From CAYXLI01 sp964464925 (GTDB taxonomy: Bacteria > Acidobacteriota > Terriglobia > Bryobacterales > Bryobacteraceae): a stretch of DNA of 64,000 bases. This document shows positions 16,969 to 25,578 of this stretch, one piece after another. Below the pieces are notes generated by a model that had not been told where the DNA came from, did no database searches, and worked only from the letters and a program-made list of their open reading frames with translations. The position numbers were made by a program, and so were the translations under genes. Position 1 is the stretch's first letter. The number at the start of each line of letters is the position of its first letter. The stretch is taken from the NCBI GenBank assembly GCA_964464925.1, contig CAYXLI010000008.1, positions 62,001 through 126,000 on the forward strand, read 5' to 3'.

Positions 16969-17865
16969 ATGATTAGACGCAGCTTCCTGCAATCCGGACT
17001 CACCACCTTGGCATCCGCCGCACTTGTACAGGCCCAACAGGGTGCCGGCGTTGCCCCGCCGCGCACAGCCAAGATCACATCGTCGGTCATGTTGTGGACT
17101 CTGAAGGGTAGTTTTGAAGAGAAGCTGGAAATCGCGGCGAAGGCCGGCCTGCAATCCGTCGAACTTGTGGGCGAGCACGCAAACTGGTCGGATCAGCAAA
17201 TCGATGACATGAAGAAGCGGGCCCGCGGCTTTGGTCTCGGCATGGATACGATCATCGCCACGCCGGACTGGGGCTCACGGCCGGTCTCGATGGTAAATCC
17301 AGCCCAACGGGACAATTTCCTCAAAGACGTAGAGAAATCAATCGTCTTCGCGCAGAAGCTGGAGATTCCGCAAATCATTTTGATGAGCGGCAATGAGATT
17401 CCCGGCAAGACACACGCCGAACAGTACGCCAGCCTGCTCGAAGGATGCAAGCGGGCGGGCGAAATGGCCGCCAAAGCGGATAAGACACTCATCGTTGAGC
17501 CGCTCAACAATAAGGTCAATCACAAGGGATTCTTTCTTGCAACCTGTGTGGAAGGTCTGAAACTCATGAAAGACGTAGATAATCCGCACGTGAAACTGCT
17601 GTTCGATATCTACCATGAGCAGGTACAGATCGGGAATGTAATTCGCACGCTCACCGAGGCGCAGCCGCACGTGGCCGTCTTCCACATCGCCGACAACCCC
17701 GGACGGAACGACCCAGGTACCGGCGAGATGAATTACCCGAACATCTATAAGGCAATCGCAAAGACCGGGTACTCTGGGTACATTTGCATGGAATACTTAC
17801 CCTTGGGCGATCCAGTCGCGAGCCTGAAGAAGTCCGTTGACGAGATGCGCGCCAACGTCGCCTAA
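16969..17865 (+). CDS. Hydroxypyruvate isomerase-like TIM-barrel protein with export leader
   Basis: 298 residues of the xylose-isomerase-like TIM barrel family. The four metal-binding positions are all visible: LIVEPLN, LLFDIYHEQ, FHIADNPGR and ICMEYLP, an arrangement close to hydroxypyruvate isomerase. The N-terminus MIRRSFLQSGLTTLASAALVQAQ resembles a twin-arginine leader, so the enzyme may act in the periplasm, a pattern frequent in this lineage. Reaction could be hydroxypyruvate to tartronate semialdehyde or another ketose/aldose interconversion. A glycerate kinase elsewhere in the window (58261) would fit glyoxylate-derived metabolism, but the genes are not adjacent. Confidence 0.8.
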   Translation: MIRRSFLQSGLTTLASAALVQAQQGAGVAPPRTAKITSSVMLWTLKGSFEEKLEIAAKAGLQSVELVGEHANWSDQQIDDMKKRARGFGLGMDTIIATPDWGSRPVSMVNPAQRDNFLKDVEKSIVFAQKLEIPQIILMSGNEIPGKTHAEQYASLLEGCKRAGEMAAKADKTLIVEPLNNKVNHKGFFLATCVEGLKLMKDVDNPHVKLLFDIYHEQVQIGNVIRTLTEAQPHVAVFHIADNPGRNDPGTGEMNYPNIYKAIAKTGYSGYICMEYLPLGDPVASLKKSVDEMRANVA

Positions 17866-17882
17866 ACTTCGCGAGATTTGAC

Positions 17883-19163
17883 CTATCGGACTGCAGCAGT
17901 TTGCGGTCGCGGTGCACGGGCGAGCATGCGGTTGTAGATCACCATCGCTACCGTGCAAACAACGCCAATTCCGGAAAGGATGTACCACACCATGTTCGGA
18001 TCTTGCGCATTCTTGATGTAATTCGTCACGAGCCAACCGGCGAGAGGACCAGCAGCAAACGACCCGATCGCGACAGGAAGGAACGCGAACCCCATGTATG
18101 TCCCAACTTGTTCCTTCGGAGCCAGGCTGGCAACATATTCATAAAATCTGGGTGCCAGAGTGGCCTCTCCAACTGCGAAGAGCCCTACTGCCGCCACGAC
18201 CATCGGAACTGTCGGGGACAGTGGGATCAGCAACCATGACACGCTCGCAATCCCCAGCCCCAGCGAAACCGCTGTAATAGGCTTCCACTGTTTCACCATG
18301 GCTGTCGCTGGAACAGTCAGCAGAATGATGCCCCATGCATCCACGGTTTCCAGCAACTCGAATTTTTCAAAGTGCAAAATCTCTCGCGCGTAAAACGGCA
18401 ATGAGTAGTATGTCTGCCAGAACATGATGTAGAAACCGGAAGCGATGACCAGGAAGAGAATGAACCGGAGATTACCGAACACCATTACCATGTCCCGAAA
18501 CACCTGCGCCAGTGTTCGCCCTCCGGTATCTTGTGCCGAGGCCGGTTCTTCAAAGAAGAGGAGCGTGCCGATCAGTATGGCGAGGGAAGTGATCGAGGAC
18601 ATGATGAGCACATATTCGATCCCGAACCCTTCGCGAACCTGTAGGGCCAGTAGCGGACCCATTGCGCCACCAAGATTGACAAGCGTGTAGTAGATCGAAT
18701 AGCCGAGCGAACGGGTATTCTCTCTTGACGTGTTGGCCACTGTGCCGACAATGCATGGTTTGATCAACGATCCGCCTACGGCTGTCAGCATCATTACGGA
18801 AATCACGTAAGGTGTTTTTCCGACAGCATTGACCAGACCTTGTCCAGCGTGCAGGCCCGCCAGACCGATCAGGAAGTAACCGATCGTGAACAGCGAGAAG
18901 CATGCCGCCAGGCTGCGGCGGTATCCGTACCGATCTACAAACGTTCCAGCGACGATGGGCAGCGAGTACAACACCCCCGAAAACAAGCCGACGAGCGACG
19001 CACCCTTTTGCGCGCCCAGTCCGACCTTCTCCGCCAGATACACCGCCAGTACGGCCTTCGCTCCATAAAAGGCAAGCCTCTCGAACAACTCGAGGGTGTT
19101 CGCAACCCAAAATGTACGCGTGAATCCCCGCCGAACATCCTGGACCCGTTTCGCAAACGACAT
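17883..19163 (-). CDS. MFS transporter (POT-like)
   Basis: 426 residues with about 12 hydrophobic segments. The N-terminus FWVANTLELFERLAFYGAKA matches the ExxER(F)xxYG motif of proton-dependent oligopeptide transporters, followed by the loop-2/3 motif GTFVDRYGYRRSLA. It is shorter than standard POT proteins (about 450-500), and the second motif is not obvious, so the cargo might be peptides or sugars. It converges on the isomerase gene (17 bases between stops) and is divergent from the amidohydrolase gene (58 bases). Inner-membrane location. Confidence 0.8.
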   Translation of the reverse strand: MSFAKRVQDVRRGFTRTFWVANTLELFERLAFYGAKAVLAVYLAEKVGLGAQKGASLVGLFSGVLYSLPIVAGTFVDRYGYRRSLAACFSLFTIGYFLIGLAGLHAGQGLVNAVGKTPYVISVMMLTAVGGSLIKPCIVGTVANTSRENTRSLGYSIYYTLVNLGGAMGPLLALQVREGFGIEYVLIMSSITSLAILIGTLLFFEEPASAQDTGGRTLAQVFRDMVMVFGNLRFILFLVIASGFYIMFWQTYYSLPFYAREILHFEKFELLETVDAWGIILLTVPATAMVKQWKPITAVSLGLGIASVSWLLIPLSPTVPMVVAAVGLFAVGEATLAPRFYEYVASLAPKEQVGTYMGFAFLPVAIGSFAAGPLAGWLVTNYIKNAQDPNMVWYILSGIGVVCTVAMVIYNRMLARAPRPQTAAVR

Positions 19164-19221
19164 TGCCCGTCAGTATACCCGTTTGATGCTACAAGCCTGT
19201 TCCTTATAAGATTGATGACCT

Positions 19222-20142
19222 ATGAATTGTTCTCGGCGCGAACTGCTTGGCGCCAGTCTTGCCCTGATGCCGCTTCAGGCAGCCGGGACAAGGTCGCCGC
19301 TGATCGACACACACGTTCACCTGTTTGCGGCCGATCGGGAAAAGTTTCCGTTTGCTCCGAACGCCCCCTATGCGCCAAAGCCACAGCCGGTGGAGGCGTA
19401 CTCCGCGTTCGTCAAACAGGCGGGCATTGCCAACGCGATCATCGTTCATCCCGAGCCGTATCAGGACGACCACGCTTACCTGGAATACTGTTTCGCGCAT
19501 GAGCCTTCTCCCGGATTCTTCAAAGGTACGTGCCTGTTCGATCCGCTGAACGTCTCGACCCCGGCGCGCATGGAAGCGCTTATCAAGCGCAACCCGAACC
19601 GGATCGTCGCCATACGTATTCACGAAATGCAAACTGCCGGGCAGCCGCCGGCCGTTACTGGCCCCATCAGAGATCGCGACATGAGCGATCCGGCGATGCA
19701 GCGCACTTGGGCCGCGGCGCAGAGCCACGGTCTCGCCATCCAGATGCACTTTCTGCCGCACTATGCATCTCAGATCGAGAGACTTGCGAGGGCTTTCCCG
19801 CATGCGCCAGTCATTCTCGACCATTTGGCTCGCGCAGGCCAGGGAACACCGGCCGAGTACGATCAGGTACTTAAGCTCGCCAAATTGCCGCACGTCTACA
19901 TGAAATACTCGGGCGTGAATTACTCTTCGAAAGAGCAGTTCCCTTTCCGCGACGCGCAGCCGATCGTTCGCAAAGCGCTCGGCGCATTCGGGCCAGACCG
20001 CATGGTTTGGGGAGGTCTCGGCATGAACATGGAAGAATTTCACCGCCAGACAGATCTATTCGAAGCGATGTTCGCGTTTGCTTCGGAAGTCGATAAGGCG
20101 AAGATCCAAGGACTGAACGCGAAGCGGCTGTTCAAGTTCTGA
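19222..20142 (+). CDS. Amidohydrolase-2 family protein with export leader
   Basis: 306 residues. N-terminus SRRELLGASLALMPLQAAG is a twin-arginine-like leader. The barrel begins PLIDTHVHLF with the HxH metal pair at 31 and 33; ILDHLARA supplies a further histidine. The last strand reads RMVWGGLGMN, where family members usually have WGSDxP, so the expected aspartate ligand is absent. This makes catalysis by the usual mechanism uncertain. Relatives include 2-pyrone-4,6-dicarboxylate lactonase and L-fuconolactonase. It is followed 8 bases later by an alpha/beta hydrolase gene. Confidence 0.78.
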   Translation: MNCSRRELLGASLALMPLQAAGTRSPLIDTHVHLFAADREKFPFAPNAPYAPKPQPVEAYSAFVKQAGIANAIIVHPEPYQDDHAYLEYCFAHEPSPGFFKGTCLFDPLNVSTPARMEALIKRNPNRIVAIRIHEMQTAGQPPAVTGPIRDRDMSDPAMQRTWAAAQSHGLAIQMHFLPHYASQIERLARAFPHAPVILDHLARAGQGTPAEYDQVLKLAKLPHVYMKYSGVNYSSKEQFPFRDAQPIVRKALGAFGPDRMVWGGLGMNMEEFHRQTDLFEAMFAFASEVDKAKIQGLNAKRLFKF

Positions 20143-20150
20143 GAGGAAGT

Positions 20151-20966
20151 ATGAGAACTATGTTCTGCATGATCTTGGCGGCAGGCTGCACCTTCGCCTC
20201 TGATTATCAATTCGCCAAAATATCGGAAGGCAGCGTCCGGTATCAGAATTGGGGCAAGGGCGAGAAGGCGCTGGTATTCGTTCACGGCTGGACGTGCGCC
20301 GGCTCGTTCTGGGATGCGAACGTCGCTGGTCTTCGCGACCACTGGCGGGTCGTCACGGTCGATCTACCGGGTCATGGCGGCAGCGATAAACCGGAAGTCT
20401 CGTACACGATGGAACTCTTCGCCAAGGGCGTAGAGGCTGTGATGCATGACGCCGGTATTAAGAAAGCCGTCCTTATCGGCCACAGTATGGGTGCTCCGGT
20501 CATCCGCCAGATCTATGCCGATTCGCCGACCCGGATCGCAGGGTTGGTGATCGTGGACGGGACTGTTGCCGCGAAGGGGTCTCCGCGGCCGGATCGCACC
20601 GCGCTCTTTCGCGAAATGCGAAGCGACTACGATGCCTCTGTCACAAAGACAGTCGAATCGATGTTCAGCGCCCACACTTCGCCGGAACTTCGGAAGGAGA
20701 TTTTGGCGCAGATGCTCTCCACTCCTCATAACGTCGGCATCAGCGCTCGCGAAGCGCTCTATTCCACCAGGGTCTGGGACAATGCACCTGTGCAGGTTCC
20801 TACACTGGCCATTTACAAAGGGCCACGTACCTATACTGTTATGCGAGCGCAGTTCCCGAACCTGGAGTTCGAAGCTTGGGAGGGCTATGGCCATTTCCTT
20901 ATGATGGAGGATCCGGCGCGGTTCAATGCCCGGCTCAGGGCGTTCCTGACAAAGATCGGCTTTTAG
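20151..20966 (+). CDS. Secreted alpha/beta hydrolase
   Basis: 271 residues with a Sec leader (about 16 residues). Family motifs: oxyanion region VFVHGWTCAGS, DLPGHGGSDKP, the nucleophile elbow IGHSMGAP with Ser112, and the C-terminal histidine in YGHFLMM. At the usual acid position after strand beta-7 (where GxxD is typical) the sequence is IYKGPRTYT, so the catalytic acid must come from elsewhere or be lost. Its 3' end overlaps the converging S41 peptidase gene by 32 bases. Probably cotranscribed with the amidohydrolase. Substrate unknown; esterase or lactonase are possibilities. Confidence 0.82.
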   Translation: MRTMFCMILAAGCTFASDYQFAKISEGSVRYQNWGKGEKALVFVHGWTCAGSFWDANVAGLRDHWRVVTVDLPGHGGSDKPEVSYTMELFAKGVEAVMHDAGIKKAVLIGHSMGAPVIRQIYADSPTRIAGLVIVDGTVAAKGSPRPDRTALFREMRSDYDASVTKTVESMFSAHTSPELRKEILAQMLSTPHNVGISAREALYSTRVWDNAPVQVPTLAIYKGPRTYTVMRAQFPNLEFEAWEGYGHFLMMEDPARFNARLRAFLTKIGF

Positions 20967-22353
20967 CTGCACGTTCGCGAATCATCCGCTCAATCCCGGA
21001 CTCGTCGTCCGCTGCGCCCACCCACGGTAGATTCGGCAGGCCACCGCCCAGATCCTCGGTTCGAAACCCGAAATACGCAAGGGGGATGCTGAGCCGCGCC
21101 TTCCCTGAGGGCAATTCGCGGACAAATGCACTCTCCCCATAAATCGCGAGGCGGTCCGTAGCATCACCGGCCTGCAGCGCGCCCATTCGTCGAAACAGGT
21201 TTACCATCAGAACACAGGAATGTGAGCACCCTCCGTCAGTCAGAATGAATACCGGCGGAGCGGGCCGAGGCTCTCGGAGAGGTGGGCCTATGGCCTTCTG
21301 TCCTTCCTCTTCCGCCACGAACGGTTTGTGCTCGGCAATTGCTCTTTCCATTCGTGGAATCAGGCGATCGAAGAGCCCGGCATTCTTGCTGCGTACCTCT
21401 CTTAATATTTCGAGAATTGCCGGATTCGCACGCCAACTCTTCGGCCGTACCTGCGGAGTTCCTGGCCTCAGGCTGCCTTCTCCCCAGATTGCTTGCGCCA
21501 GCAGATCGCCGTACTCGGAACTGCCGCCCGCATTTCCCCTCACATCCACTACAATGTAGGGCGCCGAACCCAAGCGCACACGTTGTGCCTGCACGTCCTG
21601 AATCAATTTTGTAATCGCAGCAGACTTATTCAGATTCGGCACGCTTATCCAGGCGGCTCCATCGCCCTTGTATTCGAGCTTGAATTGATTCCTTCCGGCG
21701 ATCACGCGGCGGAATGGCTGGAAGGCGGCAGCCGCCTGCGCGGCTGTCACGTCCTGCCACTCCAACTTCAATACGGCTATCGAAGGTTCTCTTCTGTACT
21801 CACAAGAGTGGGGAAGGGGCGCGAACGGATTCCCGCCATCGAGCAGGAACTCTGGAGTGGAGACAGTCCGCCGTGCAGGAATCTCCCAATTCGTGACGAA
21901 TAGATCGAGGCGTTCTCGCGCGAACTCGCTTACGGCCCTGCCATCGCATGAAATGAGCATCGCCCCATCGGGAAAGTCCAGATCTGCTCCGGCCAACTGG
22001 CGCAAATAGTAGCGTTCTCCGCGCAACTCCACACCGGCGCCCGCCCACTTTAGGCCACTGAGCGGCGTACTGAAATTCACGGCTACATTCCCGTCTCGCA
22101 AACTGGTTGCTAGTGCTCGGACGGCATAGCGATATCCTGCCTCCGTATTCGCTCTTGCCGCACGCTCTTCGGCCAGCCGCAGGGCGAGCGACCAGTTTTT
22201 TTCGAATCCGGGATTCTCAGGATCCACAGCCCCCGCATAGTAAGTGCGGATCCATTGATCCATTGCTGCGATGTCGCGCTTCATAGCCGCCGGCCAGTCC
22301 GTGGACTGGCCTCGCAGAAAAGAGGCCGCTAGGAAAAAGATTAGAAATCGCAT
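20935..22353 (-). CDS. Secreted S41-family peptidase-like protein
   Basis: 472 residues, signal peptide MRFLIFFLAASFLRGQ. The C-terminal half carries the tail-specific protease fold: YIVVDVRGNAGGSSEYGDLL and the nucleophile region FILTDGGCSHSCVLMV, where the serine is flanked by two cysteines. A degenerate PDZ-like part (around 110-165) is seen before it. Members cleave C-terminal or periplasmic substrates. The usual lysine general base cannot be placed with confidence. Converges on the alpha/beta hydrolase with overlapping 3' ends. Function inferred from fold only. Confidence 0.75.
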   Translation of the reverse strand: MRFLIFFLAASFLRGQSTDWPAAMKRDIAAMDQWIRTYYAGAVDPENPGFEKNWSLALRLAEERAARANTEAGYRYAVRALATSLRDGNVAVNFSTPLSGLKWAGAGVELRGERYYLRQLAGADLDFPDGAMLISCDGRAVSEFARERLDLFVTNWEIPARRTVSTPEFLLDGGNPFAPLPHSCEYRREPSIAVLKLEWQDVTAAQAAAAFQPFRRVIAGRNQFKLEYKGDGAAWISVPNLNKSAAITKLIQDVQAQRVRLGSAPYIVVDVRGNAGGSSEYGDLLAQAIWGEGSLRPGTPQVRPKSWRANPAILEILREVRSKNAGLFDRLIPRMERAIAEHKPFVAEEEGQKAIGPPLREPRPAPPVFILTDGGCSHSCVLMVNLFRRMGALQAGDATDRLAIYGESAFVRELPSGKARLSIPLAYFGFRTEDLGGGLPNLPWVGAADDESGIERMIRERAAKSRSLSGTP

Positions 22354-22456
22354 CTATTCGTGAGTCTACTGCGGGGCAGGTTCCCACGGACTCGATCGAG
22401 GGGCTTGACTCTTTTGCGTAAAGGTCCACCATGAAGGCGAGATTAGGAGGTGTCCT

Positions 22457-22669
22457 GTGAAGATCGTCGAACAAACACCAATGACCCATCATGAGGACCC
22501 GCGCCGCCTGTCCGGCGTGCAACTCGCGCTGCTCGGTGTCGAGTTGATGAACCGCTATGACCTGCTGCTCCGTTGCGTTACCTGTGGAGAAACCTGGACG
22601 GCACCATTGGATCGGGAGGGCAAACTAATGCCGGGCTACTGGATCTGCCCGCAGAGGTGCAATCAATAA
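22457..22669 (+). CDS. Small zinc-ribbon-like protein
   Basis: 70 residues, starting at GTG 22457 with a strong AGGAGG at 22445-22450. The tail holds four cysteines in LLRCVTCGETW and YWICPQRCNQ, which looks like a single zinc-binding knuckle. No similarity to a named family is recognised. It lies 55 bases before the padR gene and may or may not share its promoter. The strong ribosome-binding site and the ordered cysteines support a real gene. Confidence 0.6.
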   Translation: MKIVEQTPMTHHEDPRRLSGVQLALLGVELMNRYDLLLRCVTCGETWTAPLDREGKLMPGYWICPQRCNQ

Positions 22670-22686
22670 AAGACTTGCGCCGGTTC

Positions 22687-22722
22687 CTATTACGTCGTAC
22701 GATATTACGCGAGACGTAATAG
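22687..22722. promoter_or_regulatory. Inverted-repeat operator upstream of padR
   Basis: A perfect 10-base inverted repeat CTATTACGTC (22687-22696) / GACGTAATAG (22713-22722) flanks a 16-base spacer. The spacer contains a second TATTACG (22703-22709) that pairs with CGTAATA (22715-22721). It ends 2 bases before the padR ATG at 22725, the expected place for autorepression by a PadR protein. Confidence 0.75.
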
Positions 22723-22724
22723 TA

Positions 22725-23012
22725 ATGCCAGATCCTGTTTTCCTTGTACTCGCAAGCCTTGCCGAAGGTGAGAAGCACGGCTACGGAATGATGGACGATA
22801 TAGAGCGTTTCGGGGGCGTTCGCCTCGGCCCTGGAACGCTCTATGGCGCCATCACCCGATTAGAAGAACGCGGTTGGATTGAGCCGACGGAATCGGAGGA
22901 TCGTCGCCGGCCTTACCGAATCACCGGCGCAGGCCGCCAATATCTCGAAACCCAAGCCGGGGCCATGGACCGCATTGCGAGGGCCGCACTAAAACGGCTG
23001 AAACACGCATGA
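22725..23012 (+). CDS. PadR-family transcriptional regulator
   Basis: 95 residues, a short PadR protein consisting of the winged helix-turn-helix (ILxLLxxGxxHGYxI pattern: VLASLAEGEKHGYGMMDDIE; GPGTLYGAITRLEERGWIEP; wing DRRRPYRITGAG) and a short dimerisation helix. It should bind the inverted repeat immediately upstream and repress its own two-gene operon; the signal is unknown. It overlaps the next gene by 4 bases (ATGA), so the regulator and the membrane protein are translated together, the usual layout for PadR-linked membrane genes of this phylum. Confidence 0.92.
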   Translation: MPDPVFLVLASLAEGEKHGYGMMDDIERFGGVRLGPGTLYGAITRLEERGWIEPTESEDRRRPYRITGAGRQYLETQAGAMDRIARAALKRLKHA

Positions 23013-24169
23013 GGCGGGTTCGGAAGTTGTTGCTGCGTCTGTACCCCCGATCCTGGCGTGCCCGTTACGAAGAGGAATTCGAAGCTCTTCTTGAGGATTC
23101 CAAACCACGTTGGAGAGATCTTCCGGATATTGCAGGAAGCGCACTTCGCATGCGGAAGCCCAACTGGACTCTGATACTGCTGACTGTGATCGGCGTCCTA
23201 GGTGGCACGATTGTTTCGCTTCAAACACCACGCCAATTCCTGTCCTCCGGCAGCATCCAATTTCCCTCGGGTTTGGAGCACGAAGAGATGACGCTGCTGC
23301 TGGCGCAAGCACTCAGCCGTTCCACGCTTGCACGAATCATTCAACAACAGGATCTGTACTATCTCCAACGGCAGCACATGCCGTTGGAAGACGTCATCGA
23401 GCGCATGCGAAGAGATATCCGCGTTGAGAAAGCCGGCACAACGGAGGTGCGTTTGGAATTCGCATATCAGGAGCCGGAGCGAACGCAGAAAACTGCCGAA
23501 GCGATTTTGCGGCAATTCAAACAGTCAAACCAATCCACCGTTAGCCAGACCACAGCAGTACGCGAAGTGGTCGGACTGCGAAGGCACCTGGCGCCGATCG
23601 GATGGGGATTCCTATTCGGGGTGATCGCCGCCTGCGTCGCTGCAGTATGCATGCGCAAACCTCTCGGCTGGACGCTACGCATGGCGGGTTCCGGCGTTCT
23701 GGGTGCGATGATCGCGCTCGGTGTAGCTTACATCATCCAGAGCCATTACGCATCCACTGCGGTGGTCCGTGCGGACCCGCAACTGATAAAGAGCGTCTTG
23801 AGTGACAAGGTCCTGCTCGACGTTATTTCTGAGACGAATCTCTATCCAGGTAATTCGGAAAGTAATCTGAAGCGCCTGCGGCAGGGTCTTCAGGTAACTC
23901 CCCTGGGCACGACTGGTGTGATTCTGAGGTTTCAACACAAGGACCGAATCAAGGCGCAAGCTGCCGTCAAAGACATCCTCGCCAAACTACGCCTGCAGAG
24001 TTGGACGGGCCATAATAACGTGGCGGATCTTAGAATCATCGACCCCGCCTCCATCCCTCAGGCTCCCGTTTCACCAAACCGGTCCATCATCATCCTTGGC
24101 GGATTGTGCATCGGCTTGCTTGTGGCAGGGATTGTAATGAAGCGGCCAGCCACTGTGCCTCAGAGCTAA
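23009..24169 (+). CDS. PadR-linked membrane protein with two tandem Wzz-like units
   Basis: 386 residues. The first 30 residues (LLLRLYPRSWRARYEEEFEA) match the prefix motif seen at the start of PadR-coupled permeases in Acidobacteriota. After that come two copies of a chain-length-determinant-like unit, about 50-190 and 222-350, each starting with a membrane helix (LLTVIGVLGGTIVSL; SGVLGAMIALGVAYIIQS) and containing an equivalent GTTxVxLxF strand plus an alanine-rich helix ending AxILxxxK/L. Membrane helices near 193-215 and 356-375 close each unit. Polysaccharide copolymerase (Wzz/GumC) relatives control chain length or export; no kinase domain is present. Function here is inferred only. 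Confidence 0.7.
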   Translation: MRRVRKLLLRLYPRSWRARYEEEFEALLEDSKPRWRDLPDIAGSALRMRKPNWTLILLTVIGVLGGTIVSLQTPRQFLSSGSIQFPSGLEHEEMTLLLAQALSRSTLARIIQQQDLYYLQRQHMPLEDVIERMRRDIRVEKAGTTEVRLEFAYQEPERTQKTAEAILRQFKQSNQSTVSQTTAVREVVGLRRHLAPIGWGFLFGVIAACVAAVCMRKPLGWTLRMAGSGVLGAMIALGVAYIIQSHYASTAVVRADPQLIKSVLSDKVLLDVISETNLYPGNSESNLKRLRQGLQVTPLGTTGVILRFQHKDRIKAQAAVKDILAKLRLQSWTGHNNVADLRIIDPASIPQAPVSPNRSIIILGGLCIGLLVAGIVMKRPATVPQS

Positions 24170-25011
24170 TGCAGATCCCTGTAGCCGATTAATTGAATAT
24201 TCCGCTTCCGGACTACCTCGGTCACCTTGGGACTGGTGAACGCGGCTAGATTTGCGGCTCGATCAGCGGCTACGTTTTCATAACCGGGGTGGCTGATGGC
24301 ACGCATCTCGGGGTCATCTTCCGACAGGTGATCCAGTAGACGCCACAATCCAGGAGCCAACGTCTCCAACCGGGAGGCCAGCTTTTCAGCCCGGACTGCC
24401 CCGGGATCGAACGGTTGATTGGTCCAGACTCGCCCTAGACTTCGGATTTGAGGGTCTTTTCCTACAAGGTGAACGTTATGCTCAGCCGCGAGCTTTTGTA
24501 CCAGCGCCTTCCATTCCGGGAAGATGCTGTCAAAGCCCATGTGAGCAGAGAAATAACTGATCTGCGGAATATGACGGCGCGCCATCTCGATCTGAGCACG
24601 AAGTTCGCGCTCCACATCCTCAAACTTCGGCTTCGCCTCGCGCACCGCGCTGCCGTTGGGCAGGAAGTAGCCATTCCCCTCCACCAGGCTCGCCGCATGG
24701 GTGACCGGGCGCCACTTGATGTACGACCATTCGCTCGTGACCGCCAGGTGCACGCCGATATCGAGTCCCGGGTTCTCATTCACCAGCTTTACAGTGTGCA
24801 GGAACCAAGGGCCGGGCACAATCACGTTTGCTGTCCGCAGAATGCCTTCTTTATAGGCGCGGATTGTCCCTACATTGATCGCGTGGGCCGCGGCCATGTC
24901 GTCACCCTGAACGATCAGCCGAATGCTTTCGGGCTGCTGCGCCTGCATTGAAGAATTCAGCGCGACGGCGGCACTGGATTTCAGCAGATCCCGCCGGCTT
25001 ATCCCAGGCAT
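24166..25011 (-). CDS. YdjC/ChbG-family carbohydrate deacetylase, Tat-exported
   Basis: 281 residues from ATG 25011 (MPGISRRDLLKSSAAVAL), a twin-arginine leader that identifies the start. The frame is open for 69 further codons upstream, but that extension lies over the upstream gene and is not protein-like. Family motifs: LIVQGDDMAAAHAIN (metal aspartates), LDIGVHLAVTSEW (histidine) and ISYFSAHMGFDS. The fold removes acetyl groups from N-acetylated di- or oligosaccharides. It overlaps the DJ-1/PfpI gene by 13 bases and converges on the PadR operon (4-base overlap of stops). Confidence 0.88.
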   Translation of the reverse strand: MPGISRRDLLKSSAAVALNSSMQAQQPESIRLIVQGDDMAAAHAINVGTIRAYKEGILRTANVIVPGPWFLHTVKLVNENPGLDIGVHLAVTSEWSYIKWRPVTHAASLVEGNGYFLPNGSAVREAKPKFEDVERELRAQIEMARRHIPQISYFSAHMGFDSIFPEWKALVQKLAAEHNVHLVGKDPQIRSLGRVWTNQPFDPGAVRAEKLASRLETLAPGLWRLLDHLSEDDPEMRAISHPGYENVAADRAANLAAFTSPKVTEVVRKRNIQLIGYRDLH

Positions 25012-25544
25012 GCGAAAACCTCTCGATAAAATTCCGGATGCGATTGCCAGGTTTGGGCTGTGACGATGCGGCCATCGCGCACGGCCTGGTCGGACGCATA
25101 AGTGCCGCCGCACACTTCCGCATCGAGCCGGCAGTGCTCGTAGCAAGTGACTGACTTGCCATTTGTCAGCCCCGCAGCCGCCAGTATCTGAATCCCGTGG
25201 CAGATCGCGAAAACCCACTTGCCGGAACGCTCGAAGCTCCGAACCATCTCCAGGACGACACTTTGATTTCGGAGGTACTCGGGCGCGCGGCCGCCGAGAA
25301 TCAGCACAGCCTCGTACTCATCAGTTCGGACCTGATCGATCGCGATATCCGCTTCCAGCGAGTATCCCGCCCGCTCAATGTATGTATCCCAGCCCGGCTC
25401 GAAATCGTGCATCACAAGGTGCAGACGGCGACGGGCCGGCGCCGCAACTACGGCTTGCCAGCCCGCTTCGCGAAATCTGTGCACTGCGTAAAGAGCTTCA
25501 TAAGATTCCCCACCATCGCCGGTGAGGATCAGGATCTTGCGCAT
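24999..25544 (-). CDS. DJ-1/PfpI family protein
   Basis: 181 residues. The nucleophile elbow carries Cys115 in VFAICHGIQIL, with glutamate GGESYEA near 13 and the ILGGRAPEYL region typical of the family. Members act as glyoxalase III/deglycase-like proteins, proteases or stress chaperones. The histidine following the cysteine is present. It overlaps the YdjC gene by 13 bases and is transcribed with it. Which activity applies is not decidable from sequence. Confidence 0.9.
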   Translation of the reverse strand: MRKILILTGDGGESYEALYAVHRFREAGWQAVVAAPARRRLHLVMHDFEPGWDTYIERAGYSLEADIAIDQVRTDEYEAVLILGGRAPEYLRNQSVVLEMVRSFERSGKWVFAICHGIQILAAAGLTNGKSVTCYEHCRLDAEVCGGTYASDQAVRDGRIVTAQTWQSHPEFYREVFACLG

Positions 25545-25578
25545 ACGTACACTCTATCCGCATCGCAAGAGGAAGTCT

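Noticed and set aside
25012..25218. 69-codon N-terminal extension of the YdjC-type deacetylase
   Set aside because: Overlaps the DJ-1/PfpI gene in another frame and lacks coding character; the Tat leader at 25011 gives a better start.
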